The notes: generated from the sequence alone by a model not told the origin. Counted from the first letter of the stretch, positions 7,711 to 16,769 are shown. The stretch is DNA of 64,000 nt from Agromyces kandeliae (GCF_009674665.1 NZ_WKJD01000021.1:124001-188000), one strand, 5' to 3'. Translations and numbers: made by a program.

Positions 7711-10601
7711 CGGAGTGCCTCCATCGGGCGGGTGGCGAGGTCGATCGTGCGGATGCCGCGCGGCTCGAGCGCCGCGCCGGCGGCGTCGAGGTCGGCGTCG
7801 GGGTCGGCGGTCGCGATGAGCACGACGCCGGGGGGCAGGATGCGGTCGAGCGCCGTCCACGCGGCGGCCGAGCCGGAGAGCCCGTCGAAGTCGACGACGA
7901 TCGCGCGGGGGTGCTCGGCGAGGGCCGCCGAGACCGTGACGAGCAGTCGGTCGAGCGCGTCGAGCGACGCGATCGGGGTGTCGGGGTCGATCGTGCGCGA
8001 GCGGCGGGAGGTCTCGTCGCCCGGCGCCGTGCGCGCGTCGGCGACGCGACGCAGGGCGGCGTCCACGGCCGATCGGGTCGAGTCGAGTCGGTACCACGCG
8101 CGGGTCGCGTCGGCACGCGCGGCGATGAGCTCGCCGGCGCCGCCCGCGGCCGCGGCATCCGCTGCGCCGTCGGCGATCGCGACGCGGCGCATGACCGTGC
8201 CGGCGTCGATCGGGAGCGGTGCGCCGAGGACCGCGAGGCGCCCGCCCGCGGGCAGCACGCGCCCGGCCAGCGTCGCCGCGACGAGGCGGCGCTCGGCCGG
8301 CTCGCCGAGCACGACGAGGGCGCCGCCGCGCGGCACGCCGACGGAGATCGGGCCGATCGGCGCCGCAGGGTCGCCGACGAGGAGGTCCTCGGCGAGCACG
8401 TCGGCGTCGCGCGCGGCCGCCCACTCCGACTCCGCGAGGTGGGCGCGCAGGCCCTCCCCCTCGATGTCGACGTCGGGGAGGATCCGGCCGAGCCACTTCG
8501 GCAGCCACCAGGCGCCGCGACCGGCGAGCGCCATCGCCGCGGGGACCAGCGTCATCCGCACCAGGAACGCGTCGAACGCCACGCCCACGGCGAGCGCGAA
8601 CGCGATGCCCTTGATCACGCCCGTCCCCTCGGGCACGAACGCGAAGAAGACGAAGAACATGATGAGCGCCGCCGCCGTGACCACGCGCGCGGCGTGCTGG
8701 AAGCCGTGCACGATCGAGTTGCGCGCATCGCGGGTCTTCACGAACTCCTCGCGCATGCCGGAGACGAGGAACACCTCGTAGTCCATGGCGAGCCCGAAGA
8801 GGACGGCCATGAGCAGGATCGGCAGGAAGCTGAGGATCGGCCCGGGCTCGATGTGCATCAGGTCGGCCATCCATCCCCACTGGAAGACGGCCACGGTGAG
8901 GCCGATCGCACCGAACGCGGAGAGCAGGAACCCGAGCGCGGCCTTGATCGGCACGAACAGCGATCGGAACACGATGAGCAGGAGGATCACCGACAGGCCC
9001 ACGACGATGAGCGCGAACGGCACGAGCGCGTCGTTCAGGCGCTGCGAGATGTCGATCGAGACGGCCGTGTAGCCGGTCACTGCGATCGGGGTGCCGAACT
9101 CGTCGACGATGTCGTCCTCGAGCGCGCGGATGTCCTGCACGACCACCTTGGTCTCGGGGTCGGTCGGCGCCGACTCCGGGATCACCTGGATGATCGCGGT
9201 GTCGACGGTCTCGTTCGGCAGGCCCTGCCCGACGTAGGCGACGCCGTCGACCGCGGCGAGCCGGGCGCCGATCGCGTCGAGGTCGTCGAAGATGTCGGTC
9301 GTCTGCGTGATGTCGACGGTGACGATGAGCGGGCCGTTGTAGCCGGGGCCGAAGCCCTCGGCGATCATGTCGTACGCCTCGCGCTGGCTCGTGCCCTCCT
9401 CGCCCTGCCCGCCGGGCAGGTTGAGGTCGAGGCTCGCCGCGGGGACCGCGGCCGCGCCGAGGAGGCCGACGACGAGCAGCACGAACACGACCGGGGCCTT
9501 CAGCACGGTGTCGACCCAGCGGCGACCCATCGTGCGCTTGCCGGAGTCGTCGGAGGCGACCGCGCGCCGGTGCGCCCGGCTGCCCGGCTTCGGTGCGAGT
9601 CGGCCCTTCGCCAGGCCGAGGAGCGCCGGCAGGAGCGTGGTCGCTCCGAAGACGGCGACGAGCACCGCGAACGCGGCGCCCACGCCCATGACGCTGAGGA
9701 ACGGGATGCCGACGACGAGGAGGCCGAGCAGCGCGATGATCACGGTGAGGCCCGCGAACACGACCGCGCCGCCCGCGGTCGCGACGGCCTCCGCAGCGCT
9801 CTCCTCGGGGTCCATGCCGCGGGAGAGCTGGGTGCGGTGACGAGACAGGATGAAGAGCGCGTAGTCGATGCCGACCGCGAGGCCGATCATGACCGCGAGC
9901 ATGGGCGCGGTGCTCGACACCGTGGCGAACGCGGCCACCACGGTGATGCCGCCGAAGGCGGTGCCGACGCCGACGAGCGCGGTGAGCAGCGGCATCCCCG
10001 CCGAGAGCAGCGACCCGAACGTGATGAGCAGCACCACGCCCGCGAAGATCACGCCGAACGCCTCGGTGATCGTCAGGCCGAACGTGGTCTCCTGGAAGAC
10101 CTCGCCGCCGAACGCGACCTCCAGCCCGGCGTCGCGGCCGGTTTCGCCGGTGGCGAGCACGGCGTCGATCTGATCCTGCGTGACATCCGTCACCTGGCCG
10201 TCGAACTGCACCTGGATGTACGCGGTGCGGGCGTCGTCGGAGACCTGGTCGCCGGCGTACTCGTCGAACGGGCCGAGCACGCTCGCGACGCCGTCGACGT
10301 CCTCGAGATCGGACTCCATGTCCTCGATGGCGTCGCGGTACGGGGCGTTCTCGACCGAGTCGCCGTCGGGCGCCTCGACGACGGCCTTCGCCGACGCACC
10401 CGCGGTCTGGGGGAAGACGGCGGCGAGCTGGTCGATCGCGTCCTGGGACTCGGTTCCGGGGATCGCGTAGGACTCCTGGAGCTGGCCGCCGAGGCCGATG
10501 CCGGCGCCGACGAGCCCGCCGAGGGCGATCACCCAGGCGATGATGACGACCCAGGCGCGACGGTAGGCGAAGCGTCCGATGCGGTGGAGGAGGAGGGCCA
10601 C
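7707..10601 (-). CDS. MMPL/RND-family transporter with C-terminal ABC-ATPase-like domain
   Basis: Proton-driven RND superfamily exporter of the MmpL/YdfJ group, which typically moves lipids, siderophores or drugs. Residues 1-~705 hold two repeats, each a helix, a large extracytoplasmic loop and five more helices. The GXXXDY-like motif in the helix after the first loop reads GLAVGIDYALFI, and the second repeat has GLAMDYEVFLVSGM. Residues ~715-964 are an extra cytoplasmic domain resembling an ABC nucleotide-binding domain but without a proper Walker A: the P-loop position reads VLGEPAERRLVAA. The gene lies 10 bp after a TetR gene and overlaps the next gene by 4 bp. Regulation by that TetR is likely. 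Confidence 0.93.
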   Translation of the reverse strand: MALLLHRIGRFAYRRAWVVIIAWVIALGGLVGAGIGLGGQLQESYAIPGTESQDAIDQLAAVFPQTAGASAKAVVEAPDGDSVENAPYRDAIEDMESDLEDVDGVASVLGPFDEYAGDQVSDDARTAYIQVQFDGQVTDVTQDQIDAVLATGETGRDAGLEVAFGGEVFQETTFGLTITEAFGVIFAGVVLLITFGSLLSAGMPLLTALVGVGTAFGGITVVAAFATVSSTAPMLAVMIGLAVGIDYALFILSRHRTQLSRGMDPEESAAEAVATAGGAVVFAGLTVIIALLGLLVVGIPFLSVMGVGAAFAVLVAVFGATTLLPALLGLAKGRLAPKPGSRAHRRAVASDDSGKRTMGRRWVDTVLKAPVVFVLLVVGLLGAAAVPAASLDLNLPGGQGEEGTSQREAYDMIAEGFGPGYNGPLIVTVDITQTTDIFDDLDAIGARLAAVDGVAYVGQGLPNETVDTAIIQVIPESAPTDPETKVVVQDIRALEDDIVDEFGTPIAVTGYTAVSIDISQRLNDALVPFALIVVGLSVILLLIVFRSLFVPIKAALGFLLSAFGAIGLTVAVFQWGWMADLMHIEPGPILSFLPILLMAVLFGLAMDYEVFLVSGMREEFVKTRDARNSIVHGFQHAARVVTAAALIMFFVFFAFVPEGTGVIKGIAFALAVGVAFDAFLVRMTLVPAAMALAGRGAWWLPKWLGRILPDVDIEGEGLRAHLAESEWAAARDADVLAEDLLVGDPAAPIGPISVGVPRGGALVVLGEPAERRLVAATLAGRVLPAGGRLAVLGAPLPIDAGTVMRRVAIADGAADAAAAGGAGELIAARADATRAWYRLDSTRSAVDAALRRVADARTAPGDETSRRSRTIDPDTPIASLDALDRLLVTVSAALAEHPRAIVVDFDGLSGSAAAWTALDRILPPGVVLIATADPDADLDAAGAALEPRGIRTIDLATRPMEALR

Positions 10602-10610
10602 GGTTCTCTC

Positions 10611-11204
10611 TCAGTTGCTGGGGGTTCGGGCGGGGGTGAGGATCTCGGCGATGATGCGCCGGAGCGCGTCGCGCATCTCGTCGTCGCTCGGGAGCGTCGA
10701 CTCGTCGGCGAAGTTCCGGCCGGCGGTGAGGAGGAACGCGGCTCCGCCGATGGCGATGCCGAACCGCACCTGGTCGTCGACGCTCTCGCGCTCCTCGCAC
10801 ACTGCCGACGCCAGGCGGCGGACGGCGACGTTCGCGCGGGCGATGACGGGCAGCTCGGCGAGGCTCTGGCCCTGGGTGAGGAAGACGTGCACCGCTTCGC
10901 GATGCTCGAGCAGGAGGTCGACGACGCGGTCCACGAGCTCACGACGGCGACCGGAGCCGCGCCCGGCGAGGAAGACCTCGAGCACGTCCTCGAAGCCCTC
11001 CACCGCGGGCTCGATGGCCGCCTCGAGCAGCGCCTCCTTCGACCCGTAGTGGTAGAGCACGCTCGACTTGGCGTAGCCGGCGGCGTCGGCGATGTGCTGC
11101 AGCGACGTGCCGGCGAAGCCGACCGTCGCGAACTGCTCGAGGGCGGCCTGCTTCAACTCGTCGGCAGCGCGCGCACGCGGGACGGGCGTGACTTCGGTGG
11201 GCAT
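10611..11204 (-). CDS. TetR/AcrR-family transcriptional regulator
   Basis: A 197-residue repressor-type regulator. The N-terminal helix-turn-helix covers about residues 15-60 (KQAALEQFATVGFAGTSLQ, HIADAAGYAKSSVLYHYGSK). A ligand-binding helical domain follows. The ATG at 11204 is preferred over an upstream extension because residues before it are encoded by the operator region. It is the first gene of an operon with the MMPL and YhgE/Pip genes and has a palindromic operator candidate 16 bp upstream. It most likely represses itself and the exporter genes until an unknown ligand binds. Confidence 0.93.
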   Translation of the reverse strand: MPTEVTPVPRARAADELKQAALEQFATVGFAGTSLQHIADAAGYAKSSVLYHYGSKEALLEAAIEPAVEGFEDVLEVFLAGRGSGRRRELVDRVVDLLLEHREAVHVFLTQGQSLAELPVIARANVAVRRLASAVCEERESVDDQVRFGIAIGGAAFLLTAGRNFADESTLPSDDEMRDALRRIIAEILTPARTPSN

Positions 11205-11219
11205 GCCGTCGACGCTAAT

Positions 11220-11254
11220 TGACCGATCGGTCAGAGTCTGCACGATCGGTCAGA
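11220..11254. promoter_or_regulatory. TetR-type operator: 14-bp palindrome plus a second half-matching copy
   Basis: TGACCGATCGGTCA at 11220-11233 is a perfect palindrome of the size bound by TetR dimers. CGATCGGTCAGA occurs at 11224-11235 and again at 11243-11254, a direct repeat 19 bp apart. It sits between the tetR start (11204) and the divergent small gene at 11332. Function is inferred from position and symmetry. Confidence 0.7.
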
Positions 11255-11331
11255 CTCCGGGCGTTCTCACAGCCTCGACGGCACGCGTCAACCGGTCGCG
11301 CGAGCCGATCCGAACGCGATAGCGTTGCGGA

Positions 11332-11520
11332 ATGCGCAAGTACCTCTTCAGTGGAGCGGTCCTGAGTTCGCTGTTCGGCGCGGTCGGAGTCATCCGCGCG
11401 ACGCAGGCCGGGCCGCGCGACTGGAGGCTCGTGCTCATGTGGATCTCGTGGGCCGCCACGCTCGCCATCGCGATCGGAACGGTCGCAGACGAGCAGAAGC
11501 GCCGCGAACTGGCCGAGTAG
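11332..11520 (+). CDS. Small two-helix membrane protein
   Basis: A 62-residue protein with a short basic start (MRKYL), a hydrophobic segment near residues 6-22 and a second near 32-49, then a charged tail DEQKRRELAE. No family is recognised. It is divergent from tetR, sharing the intergenic region that carries the palindrome. Coding is supported by normal GC third-position bias and sensible membrane topology, not by homology. No clear ribosome site is seen. Confidence 0.6.
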   Translation: MRKYLFSGAVLSSLFGAVGVIRATQAGPRDWRLVLMWISWAATLAIAIGTVADEQKRRELAE

Positions 11521-11661
11521 CCTCGGCCGACCCGAACCGTCCGCGTCCGACGGCTCGACGCCCCCGCGGCGTGTCCGAGCCCGGGGGGTCGCCGCGTGAC
11601 GGACACTGGACGAAACGCCGTCCGACGTAGTCCGCCACCCGTCCCGACCGAGAGGACACCG

Positions 11662-12105
11662 ATGTTCCGCCGCTGGCGCCGCGCACGGCTCGCCGCACAG
11701 GCCGCAGCCCACACCGCACCCGCGCCCTCGCCCCGCGCAACGGCCGCAGACCTCCGCGGCGAGCACATCTTCGAGCTGGTCAACGCTCGACTCTCGCGAT
11801 TCATCGGCCCGGACGGCCAATGGTCCCTCGTCCGCCGCCAGGCGGACGACTCCGACCGCATCTTCCAGGCGATGCTCACCCACCAGATCGCCGCCGAGGT
11901 GACCCGCGCGATCCTCGAGGAGCGCGAGCAGGTCGCCGTCGTCGTGCCCGCCGATGAGACGTCGCACGCGCTCAGCTGGACGCCGGCCCCGCTCGTGATG
12001 TGGGCAGACCCGGTCGCGGTCGACGAGACGGATGCCGCGTCGCCCGAGCCCGAGGCCGAGAACGTCGCCCTGCTGGCCGTCGAGGAGTCCGCGCGGGCCG
12101 CCTGA
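11662..12105 (+). CDS. Hypothetical protein
   Basis: A 147-residue soluble protein with a basic, Ala-rich N terminus (MFRRWRRARL), then a predicted alpha-helical core (HIFELVNARLSRFIG, DRIFQAMLTHQIAAEV, ILEEREQVAVVVP), and an acidic Ala/Glu-rich tail. No known domain is recognised. The frame is open from 11596, but the ATG at 11662 has AGAGGA at good spacing. It is followed by a strong hairpin and then a convergent gene. Confidence 0.7.
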   Translation: MFRRWRRARLAAQAAAHTAPAPSPRATAADLRGEHIFELVNARLSRFIGPDGQWSLVRRQADDSDRIFQAMLTHQIAAEVTRAILEEREQVAVVVPADETSHALSWTPAPLVMWADPVAVDETDAASPEPEAENVALLAVEESARAA

Positions 12106-12172
12106 CGGCATCGCCCCGGGTTCCGCCCGCTGGGCAGCGCGGAATGCACGGCCTTCGTCGATCCGCAGACGA

Positions 12173-12210
12173 GTCGGCGGCTCGGGACCCGAAGGTTCCG
12201 AGCCGCCGAC
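12173..12210. terminator. Bidirectional hairpin terminator
   Basis: A perfect 13-bp stem (arms 12173-12185 and 12198-12210, GTCGGCGGCTCGG and its complement) with a 12-base loop lies between the convergent ends of the genes ending at 12105 and 12237. There is no U-run, as is common for actinobacterial terminators. Confidence 0.75.
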
Positions 12211-12236
12211 GACAGCGGTGAGCCCGTCAGGGGATC

Positions 12237-12452
12237 TCAGCCGCAGATGCCCCTGGCGGTGTCGTTCTTGCCCTGCCCGCCGATCGCCTTGACGACGTCT
12301 CCGACGTTCGTGAAGCCGAGCGCGCCTTCGGTGTTGATGGTCTTGTGCACCTGGCCGAAGCAGGCAGCGTCGGCGGGCGCAGCGTGCGCGGGGCCGGCGA
12401 AGCCGAGCGTGGCGAGGGCGGCGATGAATCCGGTGGCGAGAATGCGCTTCAT
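12237..12452 (-). CDS. Small secreted protein
   Basis: A 71-residue precursor with a classic Sec signal peptide: MKRILATGF, a hydrophobic core and an AHA-A cleavage site near residue 24. The ~47-residue mature peptide has two Cys (AACFG and the C-terminal GICG), probably one disulfide, and a GGQGKNDTARG segment seen in small exported actinobacterial proteins. Function is unknown. GGGGAAGTTCA precedes the ATG. It is convergent with the gene ending at 12105 across a hairpin. Confidence 0.8.
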   Translation of the reverse strand: MKRILATGFIAALATLGFAGPAHAAPADAACFGQVHKTINTEGALGFTNVGDVVKAIGGQGKNDTARGICG

Positions 12453-12639
12453 TGAACTTCCCCTTCGATCGGCGGGTGCGTATTCACCCTTTACCGGTAC
12501 TTCCGCCACGAACGCGGTTTCGGATGCACCCCGGAGGTGGGAATCGAGAATTCGCGAGTGCGATCCCGGAATCGTGGGCATCCGCCGGATGCCTCGATCG
12601 GTTCGGAGACCCCGCGGAACGCCCGGGGCGGCGGTCCAC

Positions 12640-12867
12640 TCAGGGGGCGACGCGAACCGCGCGTCCATCGAAGCTCACGACGTCTCCGAGCGTCAGCTGC
12701 CGTCCGCGTCGCCGATCGACCTCGCCGTTCACCGTCACGCGGCCGCCGACGATGGCCTCCTTCACGTCTCCACCGGAGTCGAGGAGCCCGGCGAACTTCA
12801 GGAACTGCCCGAGGCGAATGCCCTCCCCACCGATCGGGACGTCGTCGATCGGAGCCGGGTTCGTCAT
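12640..12867 (-). CDS. S4-domain RNA-binding protein (YaaA/RlbA-like)
   Basis: A 75-residue protein that is essentially one S4 RNA-binding domain: IRLGQFLKFAGLLDSGGD, VKEAIVGGRVTVNGEVD, RRGRQLTLGDVVSFDGR. Stand-alone S4 proteins of this size act in ribosome or rRNA-related roles. The precise target here is unknown. The frame runs upstream to 13416, but the ATG at 12867 gives the normal family length and start. It is divergent from bioY with about 190 bp between. Confidence 0.88.
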   Translation of the reverse strand: MTNPAPIDDVPIGGEGIRLGQFLKFAGLLDSGGDVKEAIVGGRVTVNGEVDRRRGRQLTLGDVVSFDGRAVRVAP

Positions 12868-13057
12868 GCCCGAATGCTCACCGAGACCACGGCGCCCGCC
12901 CTGCGTCGGCGCGGCGCAGCGGCCGGGGCGGCGGCCCCGGCACTCCAAAATCGGCCGGGGAATCTTGTACGGCCACCTCGCGCGGCCGTTCCCGGGCGTT
13001 CGTAGCGTGAAACGACACGGGCATCCCCGCCCCCTCACGCCGACCGATGGGAATCGC

Positions 13058-13696
13058 ATGACCGCCGCACCCAGCCCCGTCGCCGCGCCCGAACGGCGCC
13101 GCGCACGCACGTCCGCCCGCGACCTCGCCCAGATCGCCGTCTTCGCCGCGCTCATCGCCGCGCTCGGCCTGCCCGGCGCCCTGTACGTCGGCGGCACGGC
13201 GGTTCCGATCACGTTCCAGACGCTCGGCGTCATGCTGGCCGGCGCGATCCTCGGCGCACGGAAGGGCGCGCTGAGCGTGGTGCTCCTGCTCGCACTCGTC
13301 GCAGCGGGCCTGCCCCTGCTCTCGGGTGGCCGCGGCGGCCTCGGCGTCTTCGTCGGGCCGTCGGTCGGGTACCTGATCGGCTGGGTGCTCGGCGCGCTGG
13401 TCATCGGCTGGTTCACGGCGCGGCTGCTCCCCCGCTACCGCGTCCTGCCCGCGCTCGGCGCCACCGCGCTCGGCGGGATCGTCGCGATCTACCTCGTCGG
13501 CGTGCCGGTGTTCGCCGCGATCACCGGCACCCCGATCGGCGTCGCGATCGCGGGTTCGGCGATCTTCCTGCCGGGCGACCTCCTCAAGGTCGTCGTGACG
13601 GTCCTCGTCGCCAAGGGCGTGCACCGCGCATGGCCGGGGCTCATCGAGCCGCGCGCCTGGCCGTGGAAGCGCCCCGCGGAGGCCACCGCGAAGTGA
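13058..13696 (+). CDS. bioY: Biotin ECF transporter substrate-binding subunit BioY
   Basis: A 212-residue integral membrane S component that binds biotin and pairs with an ECF ATPase/T-component module. Family features are the ARDLAQIAVFAALIAALG start, VPITFQTLGVMLAGAILG, LLSGGRGGLGVFVGPSVGY and the late FLPGDLLKVVV. Six hydrophobic segments fit BioY. It opens an operon: the next gene starts at a GTGA overlap, then come a thiolase, the ATPase and the T component. No riboswitch-like structure was noticed upstream. Confidence 0.95.
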   Translation: MTAAPSPVAAPERRRARTSARDLAQIAVFAALIAALGLPGALYVGGTAVPITFQTLGVMLAGAILGARKGALSVVLLLALVAAGLPLLSGGRGGLGVFVGPSVGYLIGWVLGALVIGWFTARLLPRYRVLPALGATALGGIVAIYLVGVPVFAAITGTPIGVAIAGSAIFLPGDLLKVVVTVLVAKGVHRAWPGLIEPRAWPWKRPAEATAK

Positions 13697-14943
13697 CCGA
13701 CCTGCTCGGCGCGTCAGGCGACCGCATCGCGCTCTCGTTCGGCGGACGGTCCGCCGGCTTCGACGAGCTCGCGCGGGCGGTCGCCGGCGCCGGGTTGCCC
13801 CCGGGCGACGGGCCGGTCGGATGTCGCGCCGACGGCGATCCCGTCCTCGCGATCACCACCGTGCTCGCCTGCCTCGACCGCGGTCGGCCGGTGCTCGTCG
13901 GCGGCACGCAGCGCGACGCGGACCGCATCGCCGACGACCTGCCCGCCGGCACCGAGCTCGCCCTCACCACGTCGGGTTCGACGTCGGCCGACGGCTCGCC
14001 GCGCGTGGTCGCGCGCACGCTGGACTCCTGGCTCGCGTCGGCCGAGCCGCTGGCGGGGCTCGCCGGCCTCGACGCGCACGACCGCGTCGCGGTCACCGGC
14101 CCCCTCGCCGCGACGATGCACCTCTACGCGGCCCTGCACGCGCTCCGGATCGGGGCGACGGTCACCGACGACGTCGCCTCGGCCACCGCCGTGCACGCCA
14201 CGCCGACGCGCCTCGCGCGCCTGCTCTCCACCGAGGCGGCGCTGCCGCGCACGGCGATCGTCGCGGGCGCCGCGATGCCGTCCCGGCTCCGCGGGCAGGC
14301 GGCGGGCCGTGGCATCCGCGTCGTCGAGTACTACGGCGCCGCCGAGCTGTCGTTCGTGCTCGCCACCCGTCATGGGAGCGACCGAGCGCCGGACTCCGGG
14401 CTCGAGCCGTTCCCCGGCGTCGAGGTCGACCTGCGGCCCGCCGACGCGGGCCTCGAGCTGTGGGCGCGGTCGCCGTACCTCGCGATGGACGTGGTCGGCG
14501 GGCGGATGCGGCGCGACGCCGACGGATTCGCGACGGTCGGCGACCTCGCCGAGCGCACGCCGGCCGGCGGCATCCGCGTGCTCGGACGCGGTGACTCGGC
14601 GATCATCACGGCCGGTGCGACGGTGCTCGCCGAGGACGTCGAGGCGCACCTCGTCGCGCTTCCCGGGGTCCACGACGCGGCCGTCGTCGGCGAGCCGCAC
14701 GACCTGCTGGGCGAGCGCATCGCGGCCGTCGTCGAGCTCGAACCCGGCGCGCGGCTCGAAGCGGTGGCGGATGCCGCGCGCGTCGCGCTCTCGCCCGTCG
14801 AGCTGCCGCGCCGCTGGTTCGCCGCCGACCTTCCGCGCACGGCGTCGGGCAAGCCCGCGCGCGGGCGCCTACGCGACGACATCGCGGCCGGCCGGCTCGG
14901 CCCGGGCCATCCGCCGCACTTCGCCGACTGGAGTCGCGCATGA
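13693..14943 (+). CDS. AMP-dependent acyl-CoA ligase (ANL superfamily)
   Basis: A 416-residue member of the acyl-CoA synthetase/AMP-binding family, shorter than the usual ~500-550 residues. The P-loop-like adenylation motif reads ALTTSGSTSADGSPR, followed by VVEYYGAAELSFV (A5-like) and the GDLAERTPAGGIRVLGRGD (A7/A8) hinge. The C-terminal catalytic Lys lies in PRTASGKPARGRLRD. It should activate a carboxylic acid to its CoA thioester. In a bioY-bioMN operon the substrate may be pimelate or a biotin-related acid, but that is inference. The GTG start overlaps the bioY stop, and its stop overlaps the thiolase start by 4 bp. Confidence 0.85.
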   Translation: MTDLLGASGDRIALSFGGRSAGFDELARAVAGAGLPPGDGPVGCRADGDPVLAITTVLACLDRGRPVLVGGTQRDADRIADDLPAGTELALTTSGSTSADGSPRVVARTLDSWLASAEPLAGLAGLDAHDRVAVTGPLAATMHLYAALHALRIGATVTDDVASATAVHATPTRLARLLSTEAALPRTAIVAGAAMPSRLRGQAAGRGIRVVEYYGAAELSFVLATRHGSDRAPDSGLEPFPGVEVDLRPADAGLELWARSPYLAMDVVGGRMRRDADGFATVGDLAERTPAGGIRVLGRGDSAIITAGATVLAEDVEAHLVALPGVHDAAVVGEPHDLLGERIAAVVELEPGARLEAVADAARVALSPVELPRRWFAADLPRTASGKPARGRLRDDIAAGRLGPGHPPHFADWSRA

Positions 14944-16085
14944 CCCGGGAGCACGCACCGGTGATCGTGGCGGCGCGACGCACCGCGATCGGCACCGCCG
15001 GGCGCGGGTTCGCCCGGCACGCGGTCGACGCGCTCGCCGCCCCGGTGCTCGCGGCGGTCGCCGCCGAGGTGGCGCCGGCCGGGGTGCCCGTCGACGACGT
15101 GGTCCTCGGCAACTGCATGGGTCCGGGCGGCGACCTCGCGCGCGTGGCCGCGCTGCGCGCGGGGCTCGGCGCCGAGGTGCCGGGCGTGACGGTCGACCGG
15201 CAGTGCGGGTCGGGCCTCGACGCCGTGATCCAGGCGTCGTCGCGCGTGCGCGCCGGCGACGCACGCCTCGTGCTCGCGGGCGGCGCCGAGTCGGCGTCGA
15301 CCGCACCGCACCGCTCGTGGCCCGACTCCGGCGAGCGGTACGCGCGGGCGCCGTTCGCTCCCCCGGGCCTGCCCGACCCCGACATGGGTCCCGCGGCACA
15401 GTACCTCGCCGGGGTGCGCGGCATCGGCCGCGAGCGGCAGGACGCGTGGGCCGCACGGTCGCACGCGCGTGCCGCCGCCGCACGCGACGCAGGCCGGTTC
15501 GACGCCGAGGTCGTCGCCGTCGACGGCGTCGCCCGCGACGACCGCCCGAGGGCGACCATGGATGCCACGATGCTCGCGCGGTTCGCGCCGGCGTTCGGCT
15601 CCGCCCGCGACGTCACCGGCACGGTCACCGCGGGCAACTCCTGCGGGTTCTCCGACGGCGCCGCCGCGATGGCGGTCGCGACCGCCGACCTCGCCCGCGA
15701 CCTCGGCCTGCCCGCGCTCCGGATCCGCGCGACCGCGGTCGCCGCGGGCGACCCGGCGCTGCCGGGACTCGGCGCCGCGTGGGCCGGACGCCGTGCGCTC
15801 GTAGGCGCCGGAATGACCGCCCACGACCTCGGCTTCGTCGAGATCACCGAGGCGTTCGCCGCGCAGGTCCTCGCCGTGAGCGACGAGCTCGGGCTCGACG
15901 AGGAGACGATCTCGGGCGACGGCGGCGCGATCGCGCTCGGCCACCCGTGGGGCGCGTCGGGCGCCGTGCTCCTCGTGCGCCTGGCCGCCCGGATGGCCGC
16001 CGACGACGATGCCCGCGCGGGCCTCGCGGCGTGCTCGATCGGCGGCGGACAGGGCGTCGCGATGATCGTGGAGCGCGTCGCATGA
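14940..16085 (+). CDS. Thiolase (acetyl-CoA acyltransferase family)
   Basis: A 381-residue thiolase, normal length. The nucleophile Cys is in VDRQCGSGLDAV (~residue 86), the His in ALGHPWGASGAV, and the second Cys in AACSIGGGQG. The usual NEAF motif reads TEAF (VEITEAFAAQ). It should cleave or form 3-ketoacyl-CoA. With the preceding ligase it suggests acyl-CoA shortening or extension tied to biotin precursor metabolism, an inference from the operon. ATGA overlaps link it to both neighbours. Confidence 0.92.
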   Translation: MTREHAPVIVAARRTAIGTAGRGFARHAVDALAAPVLAAVAAEVAPAGVPVDDVVLGNCMGPGGDLARVAALRAGLGAEVPGVTVDRQCGSGLDAVIQASSRVRAGDARLVLAGGAESASTAPHRSWPDSGERYARAPFAPPGLPDPDMGPAAQYLAGVRGIGRERQDAWAARSHARAAAARDAGRFDAEVVAVDGVARDDRPRATMDATMLARFAPAFGSARDVTGTVTAGNSCGFSDGAAAMAVATADLARDLGLPALRIRATAVAAGDPALPGLGAAWAGRRALVGAGMTAHDLGFVEITEAFAAQVLAVSDELGLDEETISGDGGAIALGHPWGASGAVLLVRLAARMAADDDARAGLAACSIGGGQGVAMIVERVA

Positions 16086-16762
16086 GTGCCATCCGCTTCG
16101 ACGGCGTCAGCCATCGCTTCGACGACGGACTCGTCGTCGACGACGTCACCCTCGAGCTCACCGAGCGGCGCATCGGCATCGTCGGCGCGAACGGGTCGGG
16201 CAAGTCCACGCTCGCGCGCATGGTGAACGGGCTCGTGACGCCGACGACCGGCACCGTGACGGTCGACGGACTCGACGTGGCCCGCCACGGCCGCGAGGTG
16301 CGCCGCCGCGTCGGGTTCGTGTTCACGAACGCCGACACGCAGATCGTCATGCCCACCGTCCGCGAGGACGTCGCGTTCACGCTGCGACGACACCGGCTGG
16401 ATGCCCCGACCGCGGCCGCTCGCGTCGAGGCCGTGCTCGAGCGGTTCGGGCTCGTCGAGCTCGCCGACCGCCCCGCGCATCGCCTCTCCGGCGGGCAGAA
16501 GCAGCTGCTGGCCCTGGCCGCGGTGCTCGTCGGGGAGCCGGCGATCGTCGTGGCCGACGAGCCGACGACCCTGCTCGACGCACGGAACGCCCGCCGCATC
16601 GCCGAGCACTTCGCGACGCTCGACGAGCAGCTCATCGTCGTGAGCCATCACCTCGAGCTCCTCGAGTCGTTCGACCGCGTGATCGTGATGGAGGCGGGCC
16701 GCATCGTCGCCGATGCCGAACCCGAGGCCGCGCTCGACGCCTACCGGGCGCTGATCGGGTGA
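16082..16762 (+). CDS. bioM: ECF-type ABC transporter ATPase (BioM)
   Basis: A 226-residue energy-coupling ATPase. Walker A is GIVGANGSGKSTLARM, the Q-loop region is FVFTNADTQIVMP (the T-component contact typical of EcfA), the signature is HRLSGGQKQLLALA, Walker B is AIVVADEPTTLLD, and the H-loop is IVVSHHLE. It powers BioY together with the T component 8 bp downstream. It is translationally coupled to the thiolase. Confidence 0.93.
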   Translation: MSAIRFDGVSHRFDDGLVVDDVTLELTERRIGIVGANGSGKSTLARMVNGLVTPTTGTVTVDGLDVARHGREVRRRVGFVFTNADTQIVMPTVREDVAFTLRRHRLDAPTAAARVEAVLERFGLVELADRPAHRLSGGQKQLLALAAVLVGEPAIVVADEPTTLLDARNARRIAEHFATLDEQLIVVSHHLELLESFDRVIVMEAGRIVADAEPEAALDAYRALIG

Positions 16763-16769
16763 TCTGGCC

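Noticed and set aside
5464..10800. A 1778-codon continuous minus-strand frame
   Set aside because: Only its last 748 codons (from ATG 7710) encode a recognisable protein. The rest is the wrong frame of the MMPL gene.
12868..13057. Biotin-type regulatory site or riboswitch upstream of bioY
   Set aside because: No clear inverted repeat or known riboswitch structure could be read in the 190-bp gap.
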